From contig NZ_JAGGKK010000004.1 of the NCBI RefSeq assembly GCF_017873675.1, positions 124,001-188,000 on the forward strand: a stretch of 64,000 nt of DNA. The letters are read 5' to 3'. Under the pieces are notes generated by a model. The model was not told the origin of the DNA. It saw nothing but the letters and a program-made list of their open reading frames with translations, and ran no database searches. This document shows positions 51,216 through 61,488 of this stretch, piece by piece; position 1 is the first letter of the stretch, and the number at the start of each line of letters is the position of its first letter. The position numbers were made by a program, and so were the translations under genes. The stretch is from Virgibacillus litoralis. GTDB taxonomy: Bacteria; Bacillota; Bacilli; Bacillales; Amphibacillaceae.

Positions 51216-52550
51216 CTAGCTTAGGAAAATAAAATAAAGAATAAATATAACAAATAATACATACATAACCGGGTTTATTTCTTTGATACGCCCCTTCAAT
51301 ATCATCGTGATCGGATAGAAAATAAACCCAATTGCAATCCCGGTTGCGATACTATACGTTAATGGCATCATGATAATCGTTAAAAATGCTGGGACGGCAA
51401 TTTCAAACTGATCCCAATCGATATTTTTCAGTGTTGACGACATCAACACCCCAACAATGATCAGTGCTGGTGCAGTTACTTCTGCAGTCACGACACTCAA
51501 CAGAGGCGAGAAAAATAGCGCAAGAAGGAAAAAGCCTGCCGTTACAATGGAAGTAAAACCAGTTCGACCGCCTGCACCCACGCCTGCAGTTGATTCAATA
51601 TAAGAAGTTGTTGTGGAAGTCCCTGCAACTGAACCAACAACCGTTGCTGCTGAATCTGCAAAAAGCGCTTTTCCTGCACGCGGCAGCTTATTATCTTTCA
51701 TTAAACCAGCCTGATTAGCTACGGCTACTAGTGTCCCTGCAGTATCAAAGAAATCAACGAATAAGAAAGTTAAAATAACCACTAGCATTTCAATAGTAAA
51801 AATGTCACCAAAGTGAGCAAATGCCTGGCCAAATGTTGGTGCTAAGCTGGGAACTTCCCCAACAATTCCACCAAGACCTGACGGCGGATCTATCAGATTA
51901 AAAATAATTCCAACGATAGCAGTTAAAATCATACCATAAAAAATGCCACCTTTAATATTTAAGCTTAATAGAATAACAGATATTATAATTCCAAAAATTG
52001 CTAGCATTACAGTTGGTGAAGTTAAATTACCCATTCCTACAAGTGTTGCGTCATCACCGACAATTATCCCTGCATTTTGAAAACCAATAAATGCAATATA
52101 TACGCCAATACCCGCTCCAACTGCCATTTTTAAATTCGCTGGAATAGCATTGATAACTTTTTCACGAAGTCCTGTTAATGTCAACACGATAAAAATAAGT
52201 CCAGAAGCTAATACGCCCGCTAGAGCAGTTTCCCATGGTATCCCATATCCAAGTACAACGGTATACGCGAAGAATGCATTTAATCCCATACCAGGTGCAA
52301 GCGCAATTGGATACTTTGCAAAAACCCCCATTATTAATGTACCGATAGCTGCTGCAATGGCGGTTGCTGTAAATACCGCACCCTGATTGATTCGTGTAAC
52401 CCCTTCTGGTAATTCTTCAATTCCTACCAATGCAAGAGTTGATGGGTTAACAAATAATATATATGCCATCGCAAGGAATGTTGTTAGCCCTGCCATAAAT
52501 TCAGTCTTATAGTCTGTTCCCAATTCTTTAAAACGAAAATACTTTTTCAT
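51216..52550 (-). CDS. pbuG: Hypoxanthine/guanine permease (NCS2/AzgA family)
   Basis: Purine base importer, 444 aa with about 12-14 membrane helices. N-terminus FRFKELGTDYKTEFMAGLTT, FLAMAYILFVNP and PIALAPGMGLNAFFAY are PbuG/AzgA motifs; SYIESTAGVGAGGRTG is the conserved substrate region. GGAGGAAAAGCA before ATG. Transcribed from its own promoter through a guanine-type riboswitch, which supports the purine substrate. Confidence 0.95.
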   Translation of the reverse strand: MKKYFRFKELGTDYKTEFMAGLTTFLAMAYILFVNPSTLALVGIEELPEGVTRINQGAVFTATAIAAAIGTLIMGVFAKYPIALAPGMGLNAFFAYTVVLGYGIPWETALAGVLASGLIFIVLTLTGLREKVINAIPANLKMAVGAGIGVYIAFIGFQNAGIIVGDDATLVGMGNLTSPTVMLAIFGIIISVILLSLNIKGGIFYGMILTAIVGIIFNLIDPPSGLGGIVGEVPSLAPTFGQAFAHFGDIFTIEMLVVILTFLFVDFFDTAGTLVAVANQAGLMKDNKLPRAGKALFADSAATVVGSVAGTSTTTSYIESTAGVGAGGRTGFTSIVTAGFFLLALFFSPLLSVVTAEVTAPALIIVGVLMSSTLKNIDWDQFEIAVPAFLTIIMMPLTYSIATGIAIGFIFYPITMILKGRIKEINPVMYVLFVIFILYFIFLS

Positions 52551-52578
52551 TGCTTTTCCTCCTCACTTTGTCTCACAT

Positions 52579-52640
52579 AAAACCGGCTTATTGCCAGCTG
52601 TAATATAGATAAGCCTTAGTTACACTTATGCAGTGCTTAC
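52579..52640. repeat. Dispersed intergenic repeat, copy C
   Basis: Plus orientation. GGCTTAT (52585-52591) and ATAAGCC (52608-52614) form the hairpin half; CCTTAGTTACACTTATGCAGT is the conserved tail. It lies in the pbuG 5' leader, between the leader terminator and the gene. Confidence 0.8.
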
Positions 52641-52651
52641 TTAACTGCAAA

Positions 52652-52680
52652 TAAAAAACACCCTTGATGGACAAGAGTGC
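52652..52680 (-). terminator. pbuG leader terminator (riboswitch expression platform)
   Basis: On minus GCACTCTTG-TCCAT-CAAGGGTGT followed by TTTTTTAT. Positioned between the aptamer and pbuG, so it is the expected OFF structure when guanine is bound. Confidence 0.88.
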
Positions 52681-52744
52681 TACAAAACTATACGGGAAAA
52701 AGCAATTTGGCAAAGATAAATTCACTCCGCCTATTACTATTATC

Positions 52745-52810
52745 CGCGTAGTCAGACCATTTACGGTAGTCTGGTAGAAACTCTGGGCCCTATCCCCGAA
52801 ATTATACGCA
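52745..52810 (-). ncRNA. Purine (guanine-type) riboswitch aptamer of pbuG
   Basis: On minus: P1 GCGTA/TACGC, GGGATAGGGC, core AGTTTCTACC, ACCGTAAATGG and TGACTACG. C in the GAC-TACG J3/1 element predicts guanine/hypoxanthine. Confidence 0.96.
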
Positions 52811-52841
52811 AGATGCTTATTTAATTATCAAATCTACGACT

Positions 52842-52870
52842 ATATTACTATCAAAATTCGACAAAGTCAA
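52842..52870 (-). promoter_or_regulatory. pbuG promoter
   Basis: On minus TTGACT (52870-52865), 17 bp spacer, TAATAT (52847-52842), with the aptamer starting ~30 bases downstream. AAAAACGAACGAT at 52874-52886 is a partial PurBox match (two mismatches). Confidence 0.8.
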
Positions 52871-52913
52871 CAAAAAAACGAACGATCACTCAAAAAGTTA
52901 ATCTAATGTACGT

Positions 52914-54449
52914 TTATTCCCATTCAATTGTTGCAGGTGGTTTGCTTGTAATATCATAAACGACTCGATTGATATGCTCGACATCATTTACAATTCTTGT
53001 CGATATTTTTTCCAGAACATCCCACGGAATTCGTGCCCAATCGGAGGTCATCCCATCTATTGAGGTAACTGCCCTGATTCCAATAGTATAATCGTATGTG
53101 CGGGCATCCCCCATCACACCGACACTTCGGATATCAGGAAGGACTGTAAAGTATTGCCAAATATCACGGTCCAATCCAGCTGCAGCAATTTCCGCACGTA
53201 GGACGGCGTCTGATTCACGAACAATCGCTAATTTCTCGTCTGTTACTTCTCCTAATACTCGAATAGCAAGACCTGGTCCTGGGAATGGCTGTCGCCAAAC
53301 AATTCCCTCAGGTAATCCAAGCTGCAGGCCAAGTTCCCTTACTTCATCTTTAAATAAGGTATTCAACGGTTCAATTAATTCAAACTGCATATTCTCTGGC
53401 AAACCGCCAACATTATGGTGTGATTTAATAGTTTGTGCTGTATCTGTACCACTTTCAATAATATCTGTATATAGTGTACCTTGAGCAAGAAAGTCAATAT
53501 CCTTCAATTTTGCTGCTTCATCATCAAAAACATAGATAAATTCATTACCAATAATTTTACGCTTTTGCTCAGGGTCATCCACACTCTTCAGTTTAGATAA
53601 AAATCGGTCGGCAGCATCAATCTTAATAATATTCATATTAAAATCATCTGCAAATGTCTTCATGACATCTTCACCCTCATTTTTGCGAAGTAATCCATGA
53701 TCGACAAAGATACATGTAAGCTGATCGCCTATAGCTTTGTGAATAAGTGCTGCGACAACAGATGAATCAACCCCTCCGCTCAAAGCACACAATACGTTTC
53801 GATCACCGACTTTTGCTTGTATTTTTTCTACTTCCATATCGATGAAGTTTTCGATTGTCCATTCACCATCACACACGCACACATCAAAAACGAATTGCTT
53901 CAGTAAATGATTTCCATACTCGGAGTGACGAACCTCAGGGTGAAATTGAACACCATACAATTTATGATCATTATCGCTCATTGCAGCTATAGGTGTTGAT
54001 GGGCTAGTTGCATCAATTTGAAAAGATGCAGGTACTTCCATCACTTTGTCCCCATGACTCATCCAAACAGACTGATTTTTTGGTGCGTCTTTGAATAATA
54101 TTGGGTCATGTGTTAGTTCAATTAACGCTTTCCCATATTCACGATTTGTAGCTTTGGCAACATTACCACCAAAATGCAGAGCCATGATCTGCATGCCATA
54201 GCAAATTCCTAAAATGGGAATATCTAATTCAAAGATTTCCGGATCACATCGGAAGCTGTTTTCATCATAAACGCTATGCGGACCGCCTGATAGGATTATT
54301 CCTTTTGGGTTCATTTTTTTGATAGTTTCTGCTGTTAACTTGTGTGAGTGTAATTCACTATACACACCGTGCTCTCTAATCCTTCTTGTGATTAGCTGGT
54401 TATATTGACTGCCAAAATCAAGCACTAAAATCATTTCATTACTTTCCAT
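52914..54449 (-). CDS. guaA: GMP synthase (glutamine-hydrolysing)
   Basis: XMP to GMP with glutamine and ATP. 511 aa. Class I amidotransferase domain: Cys83 in [11 protein letters not shown], His-Glu in [16 protein letters not shown] pyrophosphatase P-loop [15 protein letters not shown]-terminal dimer domain ending [12 protein letters not shown] at 54447-54449 is eight bases from GGAG; 15 upstream codons open in frame are not used by homologs. Expressed from its own promoter behind a guanine riboswitch. Confidence 0.97.
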   Translation of the reverse strand: MESNEMILVLDFGSQYNQLITRRIREHGVYSELHSHKLTAETIKKMNPKGIILSGGPHSVYDENSFRCDPEIFELDIPILGICYGMQIMALHFGGNVAKATNREYGKALIELTHDPILFKDAPKNQSVWMSHGDKVMEVPASFQIDATSPSTPIAAMSDNDHKLYGVQFHPEVRHSEYGNHLLKQFVFDVCVCDGEWTIENFIDMEVEKIQAKVGDRNVLCALSGGVDSSVVAALIHKAIGDQLTCIFVDHGLLRKNEGEDVMKTFADDFNMNIIKIDAADRFLSKLKSVDDPEQKRKIIGNEFIYVFDDEAAKLKDIDFLAQGTLYTDIIESGTDTAQTIKSHHNVGGLPENMQFELIEPLNTLFKDEVRELGLQLGLPEGIVWRQPFPGPGLAIRVLGEVTDEKLAIVRESDAVLRAEIAAAGLDRDIWQYFTVLPDIRSVGVMGDARTYDYTIGIRAVTSIDGMTSDWARIPWDVLEKISTRIVNDVEHINRVVYDITSKPPATIEWE

Positions 54450-54505
54450 GTCAACCACTCCTATCCATTTACACGCTATCGATAAAGACAACACCTTTAC
54501 CCAAA

Positions 54506-54571
54506 TTAAAAACCTGGACCTACCCTACTGTGCAGTATATAAAAAAACTACACAAAGGCAGAAATCCAGGT
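54506..54571 (-). terminator. guaA leader terminator (riboswitch expression platform)
   Basis: On minus ACCTGGA ... TCCAGGT then TTTTT, with an inner 8 bp stem TGTGTAGT / ACTGCACA. Lies between aptamer and guaA. Confidence 0.85.
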
Positions 54572-54603
54572 CGACAAATGAGCATACCTTTAGAAATTCC
54601 GCC

Positions 54604-54670
54604 TTCATAGTCAGAGCGTTTACGGTGCTCCGGTAGATACTTTCGAACCTTATTATCGAGGATATACGAA
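54604..54670 (-). ncRNA. Purine (guanine-type) riboswitch aptamer of guaA
   Basis: On minus: P1 TTCGTA/TATGAA, GATAATAAGG, core AGTATCTACC, GCACCGTAAACGC, TCTGACTATG. The C of GAC-TATG predicts guanine. The core has A where most members have U (position 48, a flipped-out base that tolerates change). Confidence 0.94.
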
Positions 54671-54705
54671 CGGCGTATTTATTTCGTTAAAATTAATATT
54701 ATCCT

Positions 54706-54734
54706 ATTCTACTAATCAAAAGAAGGACGGTCAA
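54706..54734 (-). promoter_or_regulatory. guaA promoter
   Basis: On minus TTGACC (54734-54729), 17 bp spacer, TAGAAT (54711-54706). The -35 overlaps the yebA stop codon, so guaA can be transcribed independently of the yeaC-yeaD-yebA operon. Confidence 0.82.
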
Positions 54735-56905
54735 GCCATTATACGTTTAATTAAATTTTTCCACAATTGGCGTAAATTTACTATTTCCTTAGTATCCAGT
54801 TCATTTTTATACAGGATACGTTCATAATGACTTGTTAAACGTTTCATCGTATTTGAACCATAGAGTGAGTCAATTCGTTTGGAATACTCTCGTAAAGTTT
54901 GATCAGCATCTTTCGGGAATCCGTTATGTGCCAATACTTTGAGTAAATGGTGATATGCGTTTTGATATGTTTTCGCATCACCTTTATTTTTAATTTTCAT
55001 GTTTAAATATGCTGTCTTCCAACGAAATCTTGTTCGATAAATGATAAATGTGAAAAGAAATATTACAGTAAGTCCAATTAGAACATACCACCAATTCACT
55101 TCAAAATTGCTTGTATTATCAGTAGATGAAGGTGTTTCTGTTTCATTATCTTCTGGCAGCCGTTCTTGCTCAGACTCGGTTTCTGGTGCCTCGTATTCAT
55201 CATCATTCTCTGATGTACTATCTGAGTTAAAATGAAATTCTGCCATATTAGGAAATCCTTGTGTCGGTTCGAAGGGAACCCAGCCTTTATCTGGAAAATA
55301 TACCTCAACCCATGAATGTGCATTGGCATTTGTTACCTCATATATATCATAGGAATCTTGATTTTCACCTTCTTCAACTACCTCACCACTCGTAAAGCCT
55401 TTCACCCATCTTGCAGGAATATCAAGTGATCTGAGCATTACTATCATCGAAGTGGAATAATTATCACAATACCCTGCCTTGGAATCAAATAAAAATTGAT
55501 CCACATAATCCTGGTTTTCATTAGGGACAGGAACATCACTTATCTGATACACAAATCCATTTCTGCCAAAATACGATTCTAAAGATCTTGCTTTATCATA
55601 ACGATTATCATCTTCTGCAGTAACTTCTGCCGCCAGTTCGCCTACCCGATCTGGTAATGAATCTGGTAATTGTGTATATCGCTCGTTAAGGCTAGCTGGA
55701 TCCTCATCGCTTACTTTACGTAACTCATCAATAGCAAATGACGGCCGTTCATAAGTAATGGTGTAGTTATTCAACCTTAGACCATTTCCTTCAAGCTCTG
55801 TTCTGATTTCTCCAAACCGACTATCAAGCATTAGTCCAACATTCTGTGTTGTTTCAACACCTCTAATACCATATGGATAGATCAGCTTTTCCATATTGTT
55901 ATTACCTTGAAAATCCAGTGTGGTAGTAAACTCTTCTGTTTCTACACTGTCAGCAAAAGTCTCAAGTGAGATTTCATTATTTTGCTGTAATTGATACTGT
56001 GGATCCTGCGACTTTTCCCAGCCTTTTCCTGTATAGACATCCTTTGTTTCTACTCTCCAGTAGTGATCATCATTGGCAGCTGCTTGAAATACTGGGGTAT
56101 AATCCTGCACAAAGGAACCACCAAGCCGTGAATCATTATTGCCGTACCCGACCTTATTGACCCCTGTTCCAGTATCTGAACTCCCAGCATTTTCAGCGGT
56201 ACTTTTCAGGAAAGGAACTGGATCAGGCCACTGCGGATCAAATTTCGGTGCAGCGAATCCTATTAACGTAGAAAATAGTACGATAGTTATTAATGGAACA
56301 ACCCATATTGGTGATTTTTTTAACCACGAAAAGCGAATCGCTTCACGGTCAATTTCCTTAAAAAAGTTGGTCATCCCTAGTGCAACAAACGATACGACGA
56401 ATGTACGGACAATTGCAGCATCTGCTTCATATATCGTAAATGTATCCAGAACAGTTATATAAATAATTGTAAGCAGGACAAATAAGAAAATCCGCTTCAT
56501 AACAATGAACCAATAGTGCAACAGATAACTCATTAGCCAGATTAACAATAAGAATAATACACTGCGAAATAATGGCGTCAACTCATACCATTGCTGTGAA
56601 AACAAAACATTAATATTAAACGATATTTCCATAAGTAGTTGATCGAACCATAGTCTACTAAATAGAGGGTGCATTAGAAATAGACTATTAATGATAAAAA
56701 GTAATCCGAATCCTTTTAAAGGCATCGATATATACCATTTAACCTGAAGCATAGAAATAAAAAAGCAAAATATTGTAAACAAAATAAACACGGTTAAGTT
56801 GTTCACATCACCAATGACATTTACCGGATAAAGCCATTCCAGAAATAATACAAATGCACAGATATATAAAATAGAGGTGTATAATAATGGGATTTTCATT
56901 TTCAT
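54731..56905 (-). CDS. yebA: Transglutaminase-like membrane protein (TgpA/YebA family)
   Basis: 724 aa. Five to six N-terminal membrane helices (to ~residue 218), a large extracytoplasmic part and one late helix (WWYVLIGLTVIFLFTFIIY, ~600-620) before a DUF4129-like tail. Transglutaminase core: Cys480 in SKAGYCDNYST, His530 in NANAHSWVEVYF, and Glu546 in PFEPTQGF at the place of the usual Asp. Role probably in cell-envelope protein processing; not known in detail. ATGA overlap with yeaD. Order yeaC-yeaD-yebA-guaA as in B. subtilis. Confidence 0.88.
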   Translation of the reverse strand: MKMKIPLLYTSILYICAFVLFLEWLYPVNVIGDVNNLTVFILFTIFCFFISMLQVKWYISMPLKGFGLLFIINSLFLMHPLFSRLWFDQLLMEISFNINVLFSQQWYELTPLFRSVLFLLLIWLMSYLLHYWFIVMKRIFLFVLLTIIYITVLDTFTIYEADAAIVRTFVVSFVALGMTNFFKEIDREAIRFSWLKKSPIWVVPLITIVLFSTLIGFAAPKFDPQWPDPVPFLKSTAENAGSSDTGTGVNKVGYGNNDSRLGGSFVQDYTPVFQAAANDDHYWRVETKDVYTGKGWEKSQDPQYQLQQNNEISLETFADSVETEEFTTTLDFQGNNNMEKLIYPYGIRGVETTQNVGLMLDSRFGEIRTELEGNGLRLNNYTITYERPSFAIDELRKVSDEDPASLNERYTQLPDSLPDRVGELAAEVTAEDDNRYDKARSLESYFGRNGFVYQISDVPVPNENQDYVDQFLFDSKAGYCDNYSTSMIVMLRSLDIPARWVKGFTSGEVVEEGENQDSYDIYEVTNANAHSWVEVYFPDKGWVPFEPTQGFPNMAEFHFNSDSTSENDDEYEAPETESEQERLPEDNETETPSSTDNTSNFEVNWWYVLIGLTVIFLFTFIIYRTRFRWKTAYLNMKIKNKGDAKTYQNAYHHLLKVLAHNGFPKDADQTLREYSKRIDSLYGSNTMKRLTSHYERILYKNELDTKEIVNLRQLWKNLIKRIMA

Positions 56906-58170
56906 GATACATTCACCTCAATAATTTTCTGGACTAACTGTTTTTCAGTTAAAACATTAATAACAACACCTTCAAAACGAAGCTGCTGGATAATATTGTG
57001 TTCATTACGTGAAATAAGTGCAGATGATTGTATGAACAGGATAATTACTCGTTTAGAGCGCTGTTTCACCTTCTGAACTGATTCTCTGAACATGTCATCC
57101 ATGTGAGTTGTAACCAATATAATGTTAGCTCCCGATGAGATCTTCGTTGTTTCCTCTCTCAATATCATCGAAAAAGACCTTGTCCCACCAGGCTGCAGTC
57201 TTGTTAAGTGCTGCCTGATTAAATCCTTTTTGGCTGGATCATGGTGCATTGGAAAATAGACAACGTTTTCCCCAATTGACAGAAAGCCTACTTGTGATGC
57301 CTGTTTTCGGATTGATTCCACTAACGACATTGTCAGCTCAATTCCTGCTTCAAAAGCCAGTTCATTTATGCCACGATTATAGCAACTATCCAATATGACC
57401 ATTGTATCTGTACTTTTCTCTTGTTCGAATTCTTTTGTGATTATTGTATTCTTCTTTGCAGTCTGTTTCCAATCAATCCAGGAAAATTTATCACCAGGCA
57501 TATATTCACGGATCCCCGTTGCAACATTTGAATTCTTCAAATTCATCGCATACGAAGAGATAGACCCTTGTTCATAGCTAGTAATACTTTCTGTAATGTG
57601 TATCGGACGTTCATTTGGAAATGCTACAATTTGGTCTGACAAGTAAAAAATATGCTCTTTTTTAACAAAACCTAACACATCCCCAGTTCTTATGCGTAAA
57701 GCCTGGAGCTGATGTTCACCACGTGGTACTTGCTCAATATAATATGGCAGTTCGATTTCACGACTGAATCCTGGAAAAACAATCTTCTTTATTTTACGAT
57801 TTACTTGTAACTTATTTGGTTTATCCATGTTACGGTACTTCTCGTTTTGATTATCCACTTTCTGAAGAGTATCTGGAAAAATCTCCTCACAAATACAATA
57901 ATATAAGGGGTAAGGGATGGTTCTCTTTATTTTAACCGTGACAGCTATTCGCCCACCAGCCCAAATAACATGATGTGACAAGCTTCGCGTGACATGCCAC
58001 CTTTTGATTGGATAAAACAACAGCCCTAAATGATAAAGAAAAATTGGCAGAAACCCAAAAAATAAGAACCAGCTTACAAACCCGCCCTGGAACATTGCAA
58101 ATGAAAATAAAACTAGTAATAAGAAAACGACAAAACTTAATTTGCCTATAAATCTAATAGTGCCAGTCAT
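56902..58170 (-). CDS. yeaD: DUF58 protein (YeaD family)
   Basis: 422 aa. Two N-terminal membrane helices (~8-50) followed by the DUF58 domain, whose signature is FSWIDWKQTAKKNTIITKEFE; a von Willebrand A-like region follows (TMVILDSCYNRG, with DxS-like metal site). Works with the MoxR ATPase and transglutaminase of the same operon. Start overlaps the yeaC stop (TAATG). Confidence 0.88.
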   Translation of the reverse strand: MTGTIRFIGKLSFVVFLLLVLFSFAMFQGGFVSWFLFFGFLPIFLYHLGLLFYPIKRWHVTRSLSHHVIWAGGRIAVTVKIKRTIPYPLYYCICEEIFPDTLQKVDNQNEKYRNMDKPNKLQVNRKIKKIVFPGFSREIELPYYIEQVPRGEHQLQALRIRTGDVLGFVKKEHIFYLSDQIVAFPNERPIHITESITSYEQGSISSYAMNLKNSNVATGIREYMPGDKFSWIDWKQTAKKNTIITKEFEQEKSTDTMVILDSCYNRGINELAFEAGIELTMSLVESIRKQASQVGFLSIGENVVYFPMHHDPAKKDLIRQHLTRLQPGGTRSFSMILREETTKISSGANIILVTTHMDDMFRESVQKVKQRSKRVIILFIQSSALISRNEHNIIQQLRFEGVVINVLTEKQLVQKIIEVNVS

Positions 58171-59132
58171 TAATTAAATTCCTTCCGAATCGGGATATGT
58201 GTATCTTTAACAATCTTTTCAATCACCTTATTACTCGTGAGCCCGTCATATTTTGCTTCAGATGTTAAAATAACTCGGTGAGCCAATACAAAAGGCGCTA
58301 GGTACTTCACATCATCCGGCAATACATAATCACGACCGTGAATGTATGCATAAGCTTTAGCAGCCTTCATTAAGGAAATTGATCCACGAGGGCTCACACC
58401 CAGATAAATGGCTGCATTATTCCGTGTTCCAGTTACTAGACTTATAATGTATCGTTGGACATTTTTATCGATATAAACATCCTTAACTTCTTCTTGAATG
58501 GATAATAATTCTTCTCTATTAATTACAGAAGATATAGATTCGATTGGATGATCTTTAGATGTGAGTTCTAACATGCGCAGTTCTTGTTCTATTGATGGAT
58601 AACCCATTTTTAATTTTAAAATAAATCTGTCCAGCTGAGCTTCTGGAAGTGGATATGTCCCTTCATACTCAATAGGATTCTGTGTTGCCATGACAAAGAA
58701 TGGTTGTTTTAGTGGGATTGTATTACCATCAACAGTTACGTTCTTCTCTTCCATACCTTCAAGTAGTGCAGACTGTGTCTTGGGAGAAGTTCGATTGATT
58801 TCGTCAGCTAGAACAATATTCCCAAGAATAGGCCCACCTCGGAATTCAAATTCCATTTCTTTTGGATTATAAATAGAAACACCGGTCACATCTGAAGGAA
58901 GTAAATCTGGTGTGAACTGAATCCTTCTAAAATCACAATCCAATGATTTTGCTAATGTTCGTACAAGCATTGTCTTCCCAACACCTGGGACATCCTCAAG
59001 TAAAACGTGCCCCTGCGCCAATAATGCTACTAAACTTAATGTAGCAGCTTCTTCTTTTCCAATCATAACTTTATTTATATTCGCTAGTACCTTTTCTACT
59101 CTTTCATGATATATAGCTGTTTCTTGCATCAT
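58170..59132 (-). CDS. yeaC: MoxR family AAA+ ATPase (YeaC)
   Basis: 320 aa. Walker A LLEDVPGVGKTMLVR, Walker B IVLADEINRTSPKTQSALLEGMEE, sensor 1 FFVMATQNPIEYEGTYPLPEAQLDRF. MoxR ATPases act as chaperones for vWA/DUF58 partners. First gene of yeaC-yeaD-yebA. Two tandem ATGs follow AAGGGG; either may be used. Confidence 0.93.
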   Translation of the reverse strand: MMQETAIYHERVEKVLANINKVMIGKEEAATLSLVALLAQGHVLLEDVPGVGKTMLVRTLAKSLDCDFRRIQFTPDLLPSDVTGVSIYNPKEMEFEFRGGPILGNIVLADEINRTSPKTQSALLEGMEEKNVTVDGNTIPLKQPFFVMATQNPIEYEGTYPLPEAQLDRFILKLKMGYPSIEQELRMLELTSKDHPIESISSVINREELLSIQEEVKDVYIDKNVQRYIISLVTGTRNNAAIYLGVSPRGSISLMKAAKAYAYIHGRDYVLPDDVKYLAPFVLAHRVILTSEAKYDGLTSNKVIEKIVKDTHIPIRKEFN

Positions 59133-59241
59133 CTTAACTGACCCCTTCCCGGCTACGTCACATTTTCTATATAATCTAAGCTATTTTAACTATACTAAAA
59201 ATGTCCTATGAATAAAAGCATAATCACAGTCATTTTTGATT

Positions 59242-59264
59242 ATTAGAAAAACTTGGCTTGTTAT
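59242..59264. repeat. Dispersed intergenic repeat, half copy G
   Basis: TTAGAAAAACTTGGCTTGTTATC resembles the first conserved half of the dispersed motif, in plus orientation, upstream of yeaC. Confidence 0.45.
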
Positions 59265-59345
59265 CAAATATAGGAATACTTTAGTTTTTTAACTTTTTTC
59301 ATTAAGCCACTGTTTCCTAAAAGATTATTGTTACATAGTAGATTT

Positions 59346-59723
59346 AAACTGCGAACTAATGGTTGGGTGCAGTAACACCGCTACGGAAATACACTTCGCT
59401 TTCCGTGGGCGGCTGATGAGCCTCCTTGCTCCTACGTCGCTGCGTAGTCTCATCTAGGCCTCAGCTCCCACAGGAGTCTACGTGTATTTCCTACGCTGGG
59501 TTTTGCTCACTAGAACATAAAAAAAGATTTTATACCACTAAACTAGCAGTTGGAATATGCGAGACTCCTGTGGGACAGCGAGCCTAAGAGACCCCACAGG
59601 GAGCGTTTTTTGCGAGCGAGGAGGCTCGTGGTGAGCCCACGGAAAGCGAGTATATTCCAGCTGCGTTGTTAGGGAGCCTCACGAAATGCTTCCAATAGGA
59701 CTCCCTTAGTTGGTTCGCAGTTT
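59346..59723. repeat. Composite palindromic element of two inverted ~120 bp units
   Basis: Outer ends AAACTGCGAAC (59346-59356) and GTTCGCAGTTT (59713-59723) are perfect inverted repeats. Inside are two inverted copies of a GC-richer unit: left (59379-59499) containing CTTTCCGTGGGC, GAGCCTCC and CTCCCACAGGAGTCTACG; right (59545-59665) containing GACTCCTGTGGGAC, GAGGCTC and GCCCACGGAAAG. Each unit is itself an imperfect palindrome, and a ~45 bp AT-rich centre lies between. Units of this look recur in Bacillaceae genomes as REP-like sequences. No transposase here, so mobility, if any, would be in trans. Confidence 0.82.
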
Positions 59724-59772
59724 ATATCAATTACGAAAGTTAAATATCATGTAAAAACCTTATAAACTAGTA

Positions 59773-61287
59773 TTAGTTAATTTGGGCTGTTTTAAACGGT
59801 AACATTGGGTTTCCATTCATTCCAACCCAAATATTGGATTGCTCCATTTGAAATGCTAACTGCAAAAGCTTGTCCTCTGCACCTTTGGAGGCCATGACCT
59901 GCACACCTAAAGGAAGACCACTATCCGAAAGATAAACCGGAACGGACATTGCTGGTTGTCCTGTAAGGTTCGCCAGCTGTGTAAATGGTGTATATGTTAA
60001 ACTTGGCAGAAACATATCATAAATCAGTTCTTGCTGTTGTGACTTATCTACCTCGCTAATTTGCTTCATAAGATTTCTCTTCTTTGTTTCCGAATGGGTC
60101 AATTCACCAATTTTCGGTGCTTTAAATGCTGTAGTTGGTGTTATATAAAAGTCATATGTTTGATGAAAAGCAGCCATTTTTGCTGCTGCGAAATCCCATG
60201 AAGCAAGACTTGCAGAGAATTCAGCTGCTGAAACCGACTTCCCAGCCTCATTCAGCAACCACGTTTCAATCTCAACATCCTCTGCAGTCAGCGATCTGCC
60301 GAGCGATTTTTCAAGCTGTTGAATGACAGAAGAGATTTCACCGCTATTCATGAGATAGTAATCTTTCATTAACTGAATACCATCTACATCATTTTCCTTT
60401 TCCTCAACAATATGCCCCTTACTCTCCAACCATTTAACTGTCTTTTCTACAGCTATTTTGGCATCCTCTGAAACAGGGGTGTCTACAGGTGATTTCGTCG
60501 TATAAGCGATTCGAAGTGAATTATTAAATGGCTCTTTCATATTGTCCTTGTAACTTCTACTAAATAAGGGTGTATTAAATGCCGCTGCAGGTTCAACAAC
60601 CTGGAGAATATCAAGCATTGCAGCACTATCACGTACACTTCTGCTTAGCACGAAGTCAATTGCAGCACCTTGCCACTGACGCCCAACTCCCGGTCCAACA
60701 GGTGTCCGTCCACGAGTTGGTTTTAATCCAAATAACCCTGTAAAGGAAGCAGGAATACGAATCGAACCACCACCATCACTTGATCCTGCAACAGGAACTA
60801 CACCAGAAGCAACCGCAGCTGCAGATCCCCCGCTTGACCCTCCTGTTGAATAGTTATTGTCCCATGGATTTCGTGTCGGTCCATATAGTTCAGGTTCGGT
60901 AATGTTTTTCAATCCAAATTCAGGTGCATTTGTATGCCCCATAAACAATACTCCAGAATCACGAAGCCTTTTCACAAAATTTGAGTCGTACTCACTTATT
61001 GCAGACCTTAGTAGTTTAGAGCCAGAAGTGATTGGTTCACCCTTTAGTGATTGTGAAAGGTTCTTTAATAGGAAGGGGACACCAGAAAAAGGTCGATCTG
61101 CACTAAAACTGTTTACTTCTTCTCTCACACGTTCTTTTCGATTATGTACAACAGCATTCAAGGTTGAATTAACTTTCTCTAACTGCTGGAAACTTAACTC
61201 CATCAACTCAGATGGATTAACTTTGCTTGCTTTTATTTGTTGTGCCATTTCAGTAGCATCCATTGCCAAGTATGTTTGAATATTCAT
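59773..61287 (-). CDS. Amidase signature family protein
   Basis: 504 aa amidase. Ser-cisSer-Lys triad: K75 in [11 protein letters not shown]151 in [16 protein letters not shown]175 in [14 protein letters not shown]. Related to GatA and to 6-aminohexanoate-cyclic-dimer-type amidases, but no gatB/gatC are adjacent and the sequence is typical of stand-alone amidases. Substrate unknown. Monocistronic; a composite repeat lies downstream. Confidence 0.9.
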   Translation of the reverse strand: MNIQTYLAMDATEMAQQIKASKVNPSELMELSFQQLEKVNSTLNAVVHNRKERVREEVNSFSADRPFSGVPFLLKNLSQSLKGEPITSGSKLLRSAISEYDSNFVKRLRDSGVLFMGHTNAPEFGLKNITEPELYGPTRNPWDNNYSTGGSSGGSAAAVASGVVPVAGSSDGGGSIRIPASFTGLFGLKPTRGRTPVGPGVGRQWQGAAIDFVLSRSVRDSAAMLDILQVVEPAAAFNTPLFSRSYKDNMKEPFNNSLRIAYTTKSPVDTPVSEDAKIAVEKTVKWLESKGHIVEEKENDVDGIQLMKDYYLMNSGEISSVIQQLEKSLGRSLTAEDVEIETWLLNEAGKSVSAAEFSASLASWDFAAAKMAAFHQTYDFYITPTTAFKAPKIGELTHSETKKRNLMKQISEVDKSQQQELIYDMFLPSLTYTPFTQLANLTGQPAMSVPVYLSDSGLPLGVQVMASKGAEDKLLQLAFQMEQSNIWVGMNGNPMLPFKTAQIN

Positions 61288-61488
61288 TAACTCACCCCGG
61301 ATTTTTATTATTTATATTGTATCATTTCATTCAGCAGTTTCCTTTTTATATGCTTTAAAAGCCACAATACTTTCGTTGTTATCCAATATTCAGATTGAAT
61401 GTTTCCCATTACTATAGATTTTTATACTGAGTACCTGACTGTTTGTGTATAAGAGTCTTATTTATAGCCAAACTAATAACGAAATAGT
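61288..61488. other. Intergenic spacer upstream of the amidase gene
   Basis: AT-rich, no gene, RNA or repeat seen; presumably holds the amidase promoter on minus. Confidence 0.4.
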
